A model generated the notes under the pieces. The model was not told where the DNA came from. It did not search any database and saw only the letters and a program-made list of their open reading frames with translations. This document shows, in pieces, positions 24,313 through 36,300 of a DNA stretch of 64,000 nucleotides. Source of the stretch: Paralvinella palmiformis (Eukaryota; Annelida; Polychaeta; Terebellida; Alvinellidae); contig JAODUP010001045.1 in assembly GCA_025642065.1 (NCBI GenBank), forward strand, positions 1 through 64,000, written 5' to 3'. The position numbers and the translations under genes were made by a program. The stretch's first letter is position 1, and each line of letters opens with the position of its first letter.

Positions 24313-27300
24313 CAGTTAATCTGTATAATCAGGTAATATGTATATTACCTGAAATGTTCAGGTAATGTGTATTAAATCTCAGTTAGCAATAGAAATATTA
24401 CCTGAAAATTATACAGATTAACTGTAACATATATACCCATAAATATATGGAAAACAGATTTAAACTAAAAATGTCAGCAGTTACGCTTAATAATTTTCTA
24501 ATAAAGGAGCTGGTATCACAGACATTGGAGTGATTCGTATCAGGAAAACTTCACGACATGTCCTGGTCTAAATGGTTTAGTAAAAATACTAGGGTTGATA
24601 GAGTTATTTCAGACTTTACTGGTCTGTTAGTAGATGTTAAATGTTGCTGTTTTACAGCCACTTTTGTGCACGAGGTAGTTGAGGTAATGAGGCGAAGTGA
24701 AAGATGAAACACCCTTACGACATTGTCCAGCCCGGGTTTTGAACCCGGGTGCTATAGATCTGTAGCCAAGGAAGTGCGCCGAATTGGTGAGTTAGTGTTC
24801 TGATTTTGTTTGTGCCGAGGGACACTCTTACTGAATTAAAACCAAAGCATTCTATATACACAGGCACCACAGGATTCAAACCAGTGATCTGAAGATTATT
24901 TATCGCACAAGTGCCAAATTATGTGAAACTAACGGTAATTTCTCTATAATAAACCAGAAGAATGCTAACACACGTACAACGTAAAAATCAGCTTCACTGT
25001 AATCAGGATTTGATGCAAATCAACCAACAATTGGACTGACTCTAAATAATTTGTTTGATTGGCATATTTTCTTAGCTTCGAAGAAAAAACATTGCTAAGC
25101 TGTTGAAAAACTCACGAGTAACAAGTAAATAAATAAATTAATAGCAAAAATGCATAATAAACTAATTAGTTATGAGGAAACATAGCAATGAATTAATATT
25201 TTCGGGCTGACTGAATACATTTCACCACTTCTTGGGAAATTTGAATTGAGATTTACAAAGTTGTCTGTGGTTTTTCTTACATGAAATGACATGGACAGCA
25301 TTTTCAGTTGGGGAACAGAAAAGAGAACCCCTTACAAAAAGTTAGCAGCAGCCCACCTGTGGTGGCTTGTAAAAACACTGCCACTCCATTACTGTGGTGT
25401 TGCTCGAGGCAGGTGGGAGGGGGGAGTAGTCAAGGTCTGGCCATGAGGTAGTGCTAGTCACGCTAACATAGTATTGGCCCTTCTCCATTGGAAGGGGGGG
25501 GGCTCTCCCCTGAAAAAGTTGGGAAAAATTAAGTATTTGGTGCATTCTAGGCCACTTTTTCTGCCAATAAAATAGGCGATGAGGGACTGTAAAACAGACG
25601 ACGTATAGCATCGGACGTCGGCTGCTGATGCGGAGGCTGATGGAATAGTAGTTCTCTAAGCACCCATTTTAATCAATACTGTGAACCTATCTTTCTCATA
25701 TGATTATCGTATCATCGTCACCAAATGATGTACATTTGTTGCTGGACAAGTAGTTATTTGTTACAGAAGCACCAACTAAAAAATAATATTTGTGGGTCAC
25801 TGGTAGACTTGTGCAATGTGAATCCTTGGCAACTCACTTATTATATTTGTAATTATTGTATAATGCTTGTATATATCTATGGATATAATGTAATTGTCCA
25901 TCCGTCCATCTATATATAAACAGTTAATGCAGAGTTAATATTCATGCATAATATATTAGTTAGCATCAACCGTATCTGATCTAAAATGAAATTTCTGTAA
26001 AATCGTTTCATAACATACACCTTTTTAAAGACTTTTGCTGAGTACTAGATGTACTTATTATTTTATTGTTTTTGGAAAGCTTAACATAAACAAACACACA
26101 TAAAAAAACTATAATAAAAACTACTGAATTGAGCATTAACTTCACTCATACAAAAAATATGTACTACATCGAGCCATCATACCTGTAATATAATGGAACA
26201 AAAACAAGTAACTATTGTTCTTGACACGGCTATCATTACTGTCCTGCTGTTACCGAAATTATGACATCAACTATACACAACAACAAGTCATTACTGTGCT
26301 GGTGTTACTGCTATTATTGCATCAACTGTACACAACAACAGGTTATTACTGTGCTGCTGTTGCTATTACCACATCAGCTATACACAACAAGTCATTACTG
26401 TGCTGCTGTTACTGGCTATTATCACATCAACTACACACAGCAACAAACAAAACTCACGATGAATCACAAGATGATTGATCCAGTAACAAGGCCAGGTCAC
26501 TGACTGAGTTGAAGACAGATGGTGGTGTGGTGGTATCAACAGCTGTTGTCTTTGGCACAGCTGGACTCGCCACAGAGCTCTGGCTCATAGAATGATTCAG
26601 TCCAGTTGATACAGCTGTTGTCTTTTCGCTGTAACTGGGAGACGACCAGTCATGGTCATCTGATTGGTTCTCTTGTTCCTGTTGCTCTAAGTAGCTTTTT
26701 ATTTGGTCAACAGGAATCTTGATAAAAAATAAACAAACAAAATAAAAATATCTCAATTTATTATTGAACTTCTGGGTATTAACTTGAAAAGTGGCACTGG
26801 AAAGATAATACCAACCACACCTATGCCTCAATGAAAGCCATTATTCTCAATTCAGATTACTTAGTTAAGTCTTAAGTTTTAATAATAATAATAACAAACA
26901 CTCTTATTTACTATACAGTACAATGCCTATACTAAAAATAGCCCCCATACAGGAGAACACTGTTACATGTTTTCAACCATACGAAAAGATGAACAAATCT
27001 CGGGAGCTATTTCTGGGATTCAGTTTCTGTGAGGGAGGGAGGAAGGGAGGTCTTCCTGAACTCTTCGTGAAGTGTAGGATACTGTCCTTAAATTGTGGAA
27101 AACGTCATGTGAGTATGGGCGGTAATTTTCAGACATAATGAGATTATTATAGACATCTAATATCAGAATCACGTGAAGTCACACCATGTGCATGATCTTA
27201 ATTTGTCATCCATGCAATTTAGCTTTAGATCATTTTCATGATTCTAGCACAACTGATAAGAGACTACATACTGTCGCATAGATGACATACAGAGATGGGT

Positions 27301-30300
27301 CAAAATTCTATCATTGCTAATATTAGTTATTTCCCAGTAGAACATAACTAGTGGCTCGGTATACTATCATCCGTCAATAAATGTCACTCACCAGTCCTCT
27401 CACTACATTAACATAAAAAACACTTGAACAGTTTGGGTCTATTTGTTTCTTGATAATAGCTCAGTATTAACCATAAAGTATCAATAGATAACTCTTCCAC
27501 AGTGCTTTTCCCCCATACACGAACAACCCAGATCACGAAAAAAAGTATGAGTCACTTCCTGACATCTAAATTCATCAGAATTATGGTTTGGTATGAATAA
27601 AGCCATTTAGAACTGGAAACCTAGAAATCTTCATATTTGTATTCATGCATAACTCGACAAACAACATGTTTATATGAGGTTGCGTGAAAAGAAGATGACT
27701 TTCTGGTAGTGTACAGACAACCTGAGCAGACAAGATCATTCTCTTAATCACCGTAGCTTTTACACAACTTCCAAGACTAAGTCTCAGATTAATGAAGCCT
27801 GGAGTTTAACTGGGTTTAGAAATAGCTAGTACGGTGGATGCATCCTCATTGCTTAAAACAGGGATTCCTCATCTTTGGGCCAACTGCCAACCACAGATCA
27901 AAATCAAACACGGCAGTCTAAGGCAAAGGAACATTCCTATATATGACATTCAAAGAACTGTGGGACGAGTATATTATTTACATCCAAGATGACTATTTTT
28001 GGATCAGGCTCATAAAAACGGTGAGAATCCTCCAAAGTCAAGCTCCAGAAGCAACTCTGTACCCTATAATGTGACTAGAATAAACATTAACCAATCCCAT
28101 GGAAAGGGACGTCATTGCCTACATGGAACATAGATCCTATTTATCAGAGAGAATTTTGGTGGTTTGGTAAACTAGCATCAGATCAGTTGATTATTCAAAT
28201 CCTTTTTAATGAAAAAGGTAGGTTCTTGGCCTTTCCAAGTCTGAAATATATCACACGTTGGCAAAAACATGTTTCTAGTTGAGAGGTATGAGACACCTGA
28301 AGAAACAACTAAATCAAATAGCACCCAAATCTTTGAACAGAGATGATAGACCATTTGTAATATTATAAAAAAGGGGAGGGCATATCTTTGTTAATAACAG
28401 CAACTCACCTCGATAAGAACTGTAAATTCATATGAAGGTTGATACTTCTCCTGTAAGAAACCATGAATGATTAATGTAATCCTGACAGAAAATATCACTC
28501 AGATTAGCATGTTAATGAACATTCTTCCATTACCAGATTGATACATTCGTAATAAATAGACGACACTTGATATTGTTTCACAAAATGCTCATCTGAAGGT
28601 CAAATAGTGACCTGTGTAAATGAATAACTGAAACACTTATGCAGCTATAGAACACTTATAGACACTCGGCATATGAAATTAGCCATAATATGGTCAGGTT
28701 GTGAAACAAAATCAGGAAATCCATCATTTAAAATATCTGATCAATGCATCGAAGTATTGTTGAAAAACTGTCAGAAATCACATTTCTTGAAAATAATCCG
28801 AAATGGTTCCCATAATTTATCCTTGACATATAACAAACACAATTTATGGTGAATGGTATTTAACAGTTGATCTAATTTAATGAGAATCTTAATCCTTGAT
28901 TACACTTATACAGTTCAGCACAGTCAAATAACCCAGTCACAGCTTATGTTTTACTTATCGCAAATACGAAGACTTTTTCCTCAATGGATCATCCCCAAAT
29001 ATTCCATTACCACATTTTAAAACCATTTTGTATGCACGACAAATTCGGAGTAAATTATAGTTATTGATAACAAGTGAATATACCTTCCTCTGTATTTTGA
29101 TACTAATCTCCAAACAAACAGTTCAACAACACATGGTTCCCACAGCCAAGGAAATATTATTTTCCAGGACATTTCCAGGACAAAAATTACCATTTTCCAG
29201 AACAAAGTATACAAGATTTAAAGGTAATAAACCAAGATATGTGTGAAAAAGCATATCATATTTATTCAATTTATCATCAATTATTGTCATTTTTATGGTA
29301 CAGCCTTCCCCCTTCTAGCTGTTTGATCCCCACATTTTTATTTACATGGGATATCATGACTATGTACCAGTTCTCTTTTTTTCCCTATAATTGAAGTTTT
29401 TTTATATAGATGTAATATTTAATCACAGGCTTTTTGGTTCAAAGTGGATTTTTTCACAGGCAATCCAGGACCTGGAAAATGAATTTGTTATTTTCCAGGA
29501 TTTTCAAGATGCGTGGGAACCCTGACAACAGTGTAGCAGTTATGCTAAATACGCCAGACATGCAGGGTTGGGTTTATGACATTACATTGTCATAAACACA
29601 CCATAAACATGTCATAATATACCTTTATGATATCATATACCATCATAAACTGTCATAAATCTCGATTCACTATGTTTTGTGATTTTAATTTTTTTAAACT
29701 TTCATATCAACATGAATATAAAATAATTCTGTATTTTGGTCTCTCTTACAATATTACTATCTGTGGTTTGGTTGTGTAGCTTAGCAAACAAGGAATGGTG
29801 ACTTGTTACTCTCTGCACAGGGTGCGTGTTGGTGACCACATATCTTGCACATAGTATGAACTTTACCATCCTCTGTCACAAAACATTCCTAGATGGAATG
29901 GGCAGGTCTACCACCGTTGAACATGACTGACTATTTTGCTATGATATAATATGCCAATATTCATGAAAAATATATACTTTTGACTGTTTATGACTGGTCT
30001 TAGAATGTATTACCCTATGATTCAAGGTCTCTCCCCCCCCCCTCCAACTTTATATCCTATTTGGCTGTATTGAAGCCACTTATGAAACTAACCATATATA
30101 ACTATTATTTGATGTGAAAACTATAAGATGGGTCAATAGAATCAGATCAGTAGATAGCTTGGGCTCTTGCCACATGAAGGATTATTAAGTGAAGTCACTA
30201 CATACACGGTCATCCACAGATATACACCAGCATCAACCCAAGAGGGCAGTGTCTTGCTTTTCATCCAATTAATGAATAGTTCTACTGAATTAGTATTGCC

Positions 30301-33300
30301 CCCAAAGCTCTAGAAATAAAACAGCTGATCAATCAGGTCAATTGATATTAACTACAAACAACACCAGTGTGTGATTACCATAGTCTAATAATGAGGCCCT
30401 AACTATTGTATAAAATTTAACTTTTAATATTACAATATTATATTAATAACACTAAAAAACTACTTGTATATCTGGGAAAAATATGTCACAAATGTGTTGG
30501 CTATGCCAATATTTATCAAAAAAAGAAGCTTTTGACAGTTTATGACGCTATTGTGTTATAAACCTGTTTATGACATGACGTCGTAAACTCTGGATTAATC
30601 CATGTTTTTTGACACTGTTTCATAAATTTGCCAATCCTGCAGATATGATACATCGATATTACCTTTTCAGAGTCGGACCGTTTCTCTAGTTTCTCTCTAT
30701 CAGTTTTATGTTTGCGGTCGGCCCCTTTTGGCTGTAAACATGAAAGGAAAATTGTAAATAAAATAAATCAGTGAAGTTTCTTTTATTTTACTAAAGTATA
30801 TAAGCAATATTAAAATTGATAACGGCAGGTACAAGAAACCTTCAAAACATTCAGCTATAAGTGTCAAGGTACTTTTTGTAATAGTGATGATTAGCGAAAC
30901 AAAACTATGTATGTATGGTATTAACCATATATACATACACCATTACGTTATGCCACAGTATCAGTACAGACATAATGCATACAACATATGATTGGGCATA
31001 ACCGATAATCCAATTTTTGGTATCTGCTTGTCTATGGCATATACCAATATCTAACACATGGTAATGGGAATGTTTATACATCACAACATTCAGTATATAA
31101 GTACCCTATATACTTGTGTATAGGCAGCACTTTTGGTACCACAAAATCGCAGTCAAAAGCGAGTTCATCTTATACACGGGTCAGACTAAAAGGGAAGGTA
31201 ATATTTGGCATAATTTAGGGGGAAATACAATAATATTGTTTTACAACATTAATAATGAATATCTGAACAACAAGAAATTAATTAGGGTTTGTATTCGCTG
31301 TTGTCTGTAATAATTTATGGGTAATGTAGTCACGGTCAGACTGTCACTGGTACCAAGGCCGTCTGGGAACAGCCAGCACATGATTTATTATCTAGAGGTG
31401 TTAAATGATCCGGATTGCAATTAATCTGTTTGATGCACAGGGATCAAGAAAGCACAGGAATCCAGTAAAGTACAACAATCTGATCCTACAAAAGGTGTAG
31501 GTCCAAATCATATATAGTGGGATGAACAGCATGACAAATCTGACACTGACTCGGACGAAGAAGGTGACGACGTGTATGATGACACATGAACAGATACAAC
31601 AGGTGTTCAATGAAGATAGTGATGATGATGAATTTTGGGGCTTTGAATAAATTTGCTGATTTTAGTGCGTCTTATACACGGGTTCGACTCTAGGGGGGTT
31701 TATTGGTCCAAAAATCAGGCGCATCTTATACACGCGTGCGGCCCATAATCGAGTATATACAGTCAGTTTATTGGACGAAAATATGAAGAAAAGGATTCAA
31801 AAACACCGAATACAGATATTGGCTGCTGGCTTTGTTAGCAAGAAATAAGAAAATACATAATAAACTAAAGAGCTAGAGTTTGGCGAGAATTAACAAGAAT
31901 CAATTTGTATTCATGTTAGATTCCCACTTTAAAAATTCGGTATTTATATCTATAAGTGTAATTATAACTATTTTCTGTGATAGTTGTCTGAATGACCATG
32001 TAAATAATAATGTAATTATCATGAACAGCCATATGTGTCTCAGCGTTTTATGTAATTTAAGTTGAATATTTGGTGAATTTTCCTCAAATCGACGGTGCAA
32101 CAAAACATCGTGCAAATCTTTGCACGAACCAATTCACGTGGAAAGTCTAGCCCTGAACTACGTTTACACATCACACTGTATTCAGAAAGGAAATGTGCCA
32201 TTGGATTATTTTATTTACTTTATCCATTCACATCTATGGGATGTTTTTGTTTATAAGCACACAAAAGTACAAATTAAAAAACGTTTTTTAAGAAAGTGTA
32301 GTTGTTTCATTTAGCTATCTATAATATACAGGGAAAATACTACTATGAAATATAATGTATGTAATATGACAACAGGGCTAGGTCTCCCAAATAAAATGTT
32401 ACATAGTTTTTAAATGTTGTCGAAAGATCATGCATCAAAATGGTGAACAAGGAAGCAATATCTGTTGCAAATGCCTCTTTATTTTCGATTTTAAAAATCG
32501 CACGATTTCTCAAAAAGAGAGAAAATTAACAGGGTTTGGTTTCAGTTCTGGAAAACTGGAAGTCGAAACTGCAATTAATCTGGGACCTAAACGTTATAGT
32601 TTTATATATTTTTAAACATCTATAACTACTTCAAACATACTGCGCCAAATTCCATGTGCATTATTAAGATAGGAAAATTAAACAGATTCCCATGGCAATA
32701 ATAGTATCCTATTTGGTTTAGATACATTGACCAAGGCGGTCAAACTACTTCTGAAACAAAGTCAACAAATGTGAAATAAGACTAGATAACAAAAATATTG
32801 ATGTTGCGAATATTTCAACAGTCAAAAGTTCATCCTCTCACCTTGAACACTTTGACTTGGCATGATGCTGCGTGCAACAGCCTCGTGTCATATTCATCAT
32901 ACAGGTAAGTCTCTACCTGTAATCTGAATGGGACACCCTTTTCACCTCCATGTTTACGTGGAGTAAATTCGGTGCTGATGGCATGAATCTTTATGTAGAT
33001 TCCCGTGTCGTGACTTGGATCCCAAACGAACTCAATACAGTTCAGCTTCTTCTTGTTAATCTCAACCTTGATCAATCCGTAAGAGAGTGGTATGTCTGAA
33101 AACAGGTAAATGAAATAGGTAAATACAGCAAAAGTAAAAGAGTGCTGACAAAGCCAAAAAAAATCACTTTTGCACAGGTGGTTATTTAAGGCAGGTTAAC
33201 GGAAACACAAGTTTTACTGCAGTGAGAAGGCTTTCTACAAATGAATGAGAGAAAACACTGCATAAACTAATTCAGGAATATCATGATTATAATAATACTT

Positions 33301-36300
33301 TTCAGTATTATTACTTTGAAGACAGAATCTCCCCGAATATGACAACTTACTTGTTGTTTGTTTGTTTTGTTGTTCGGGGAGAATCCCCAGGCTGTCGCTT
33401 ATTGGGCACAGCCTCAATGTTGGAGTGTTGAGAAACCTCATCCCCCACCACTCACAGGGGAGCAATGTGGAAAGATAGAGCCAAAATACCCTGATGGTGG
33501 TCACTGGCAGAGTGTTTTACGTCCTCAGGGGGGTTTAACGTCCCCCTTTATTTTAAATAATTCAATGGAGACGGCATCGCCACTTAACTTTGTCACCCAC
33601 CCATGATGTTGTGAGCCGAGAAATTAATCCCTGGAAAAGTTTCGACCTCTTGCGGGGTTGCAACCTGTGACCGTTGGCACAACGTGCCGGGTGCTTAACT
33701 GCTAGGCCACTGGAGCTCACTATCTTACTTTGAGAACAACCAGAGTATTTATTTATCAGTGGAGTATAACGAACATTTCAGCCAAACATCAAACAGCAAA
33801 CCAGATCATGATGTAGCGATTACTAACCGACATCGACAATCCTCTCTCCCGGCCTCATTGCCTTCCAGAAGTCTAACTGTTCCTTTTCATTATACTGCAA
33901 TCTTCGTTCATGGAATATTACACGAATGATGCTCTGCGATTAGAAGAAATTATACTTTGATAAACAGCGAGAAAAATTGGGAAGATACGTAAAACTGTAT
34001 TTTAGTTATCCTGCAGTTTATCCAACTCTGCCTTGGCCAGTCCCAAGTGCAGACGAGAAAGGAGGAGGGTTGAGCATGGGGCGAGCACCACTCACCTCAT
34101 AAAAAACCTACTTGCTATAGAAACAATGACAACAAAATTTACGGAGAATGCTGGAAGATGAACGGTCTTCATCACGAGGACCTATGAAGCCTAGGATAGA
34201 AGACTCTGGTGGTCAACAGCCTATGTCCCAGGAGGGACGATGGGCATAAGTCAAAGTCAGCAGTTTAATTGCCAAATTCGCCATTTTTAGCACACAGTAC
34301 ATGCAGAAAACTGTGAACAAAGTTATCATTGCCTAAATGGGTAATTGTTTCGCACAGCTGAGTTCATAACCATTTGCTAGATCTGCTGTGAAAAAAATAC
34401 CATTCTTATTTATGATCTTGAAATCCACAACCTTCTCTCCAAGAATATTGACAACTTGATCAACTAGAATTGTTTCAAATCCAAGTCTTCTAACTGTTAA
34501 CAGTTTTTCAGCATTCCAAACAGCACAACTCAGTATATCATTCTTACCACTTTTCTGGCATTTTATATAGATGCAGGTTGCATTTAGCATGTTGCAGGGG
34601 CTTTTCATGGGAGGCCACATAAATCAGTTGTGAGACCTTGCTAAGAATATGTACGGAGAGAAATCTTTCCAAGCATCAGCTCACAGGCTACATGGAATAA
34701 GTTGCCAAAACATATTAAGCTTGCCAGTAAAGAAATATTTTGTACGGTTCTTAAAACCCACATCTCATACACATCGGGTGACACAAACCTTCAAATATCT
34801 GCCACGAAGCTGACCTAAATCTCCTAACTTCTTCACCTTGACCTCATAAGACTGACCTGATAAAATAAACAGAAACAAACATTACACCAAACATTCAACA
34901 AATAACAAGTGCATAGCTAGAATTTTGACGCAAATCAATTTATAAAATTTTTGAATCACCGTTGTCTCAAGCAAAATTTACCAAATATTCAGCATAAATT
35001 ACATAAAACACGGAGTCACATATGGCTGTTCATGATAATTACATTATTATTTACATGGTCATCCAGGAAAGTATCACAGAAAATAGTTATAATTACACTC
35101 ATAGATAGAAATACCGGATTTTTAAAGCAGGAGTCTGACAGGATTCTCTTGATTCCTGCCAAATCGATTTGTCCGAATCGACGTTGATTCTCGTAAATTC
35201 TCGCAAAATTTTAGCCCTGAAGCGTGTCTAAGTTATACGTCTTAGTCTAAACTTGCCCTTTTTTAAATATATGATTTACAGATGCTGCAGAAGGTGATGT
35301 TGCAAACCTGAAGCCTGTCGGTTTGACTTTGATAGACGGCTGTGTTGATTGGGATTTATTTCCCTAGGGACTCACTCCTCTGTTATAGGCCCCACTTGTT
35401 ACCAATGTTGAGACAAAACGAGTGAACTCGACTATTTTGTTATTATCACTTTATCTTTAAAACAGTGCGCTGCAGTTGCACTGAAGCTAAACTAACGATC
35501 GTTATGTCTAATACTATTAAGCAGATTGTTGTAATCACAAAAAGATATCAATCGCTCAGAACGATTTGTTTATTTTGTTTACAGTTGGTGAAGAGCAGGC
35601 ATTAATATTCCCTATCCGTGGTCACCACAGCCAAGGAAATGTTATTTTCCATGACGTTTCCAGGACAAAATTACCATTTTCCAGTATATAAGATTTAAAG
35701 GCACGGGGTAATTAGTCAAGACATGTGCGAAAAAGCATATCCTATCTATTCAATGTATGATCGATTATTGACATTTTTATGGAACAGCCTTGTCCTCACG
35801 CCTTCTAGTTTTCTGATCCAACCACTTTTATTTAAGTTTAACAAACATGGGATATCAAACTATGTACTGGTAAAATTGGATGTTTTCTTCTACACGAATA
35901 GTATTTATTCAGAGGTTTTTTTTGTTCAAATTTCATTTGTTTCAAACAATTTTTCTGTGCCCCAATATTTCTTTCTACGGTATTTTGTTAATGATATATA
36001 ACACTCAGAAACAGATAACTGTCATTTCATTGATGTTGTACTTGTTTGTTCATGATGCTTGTTATAGTGACCTCAAATCAAGCTCTGATTGGTGGAATGG
36101 TGCAGAATTTGTTTTATTCATTTAAAAACAATACTGCATGTGCATGCCCACTTGAATGATTGTAATGTAACAGTTCCAGATTGAGTGAGTTTTATTAGAA
36201 TCAATGAGGCAAGGGCATAATCCAGAGCGATCCCTGTCCTGTGATTTCACTGGGGCAGTATATCCACAGATGTGAGCCAGCCCAGACGCTTGAAGGAAAC

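Noticed and set aside
32842..33095. Grainyhead (GRHL) rather than CP2 assignment
   Set aside because: The SAM-like exons 11-13 and the PKGADRK and EKYQPSYE blocks are features of the CP2/LSF branch and not of grainyhead proper.
34333..34620. 95-codon open frame on the minus strand between CP2 exons 4 and 5
   Set aside because: Would need to sit in an intron whose flanking exons already join in phase; no homologue recognised. It may be leftover transposon sequence.
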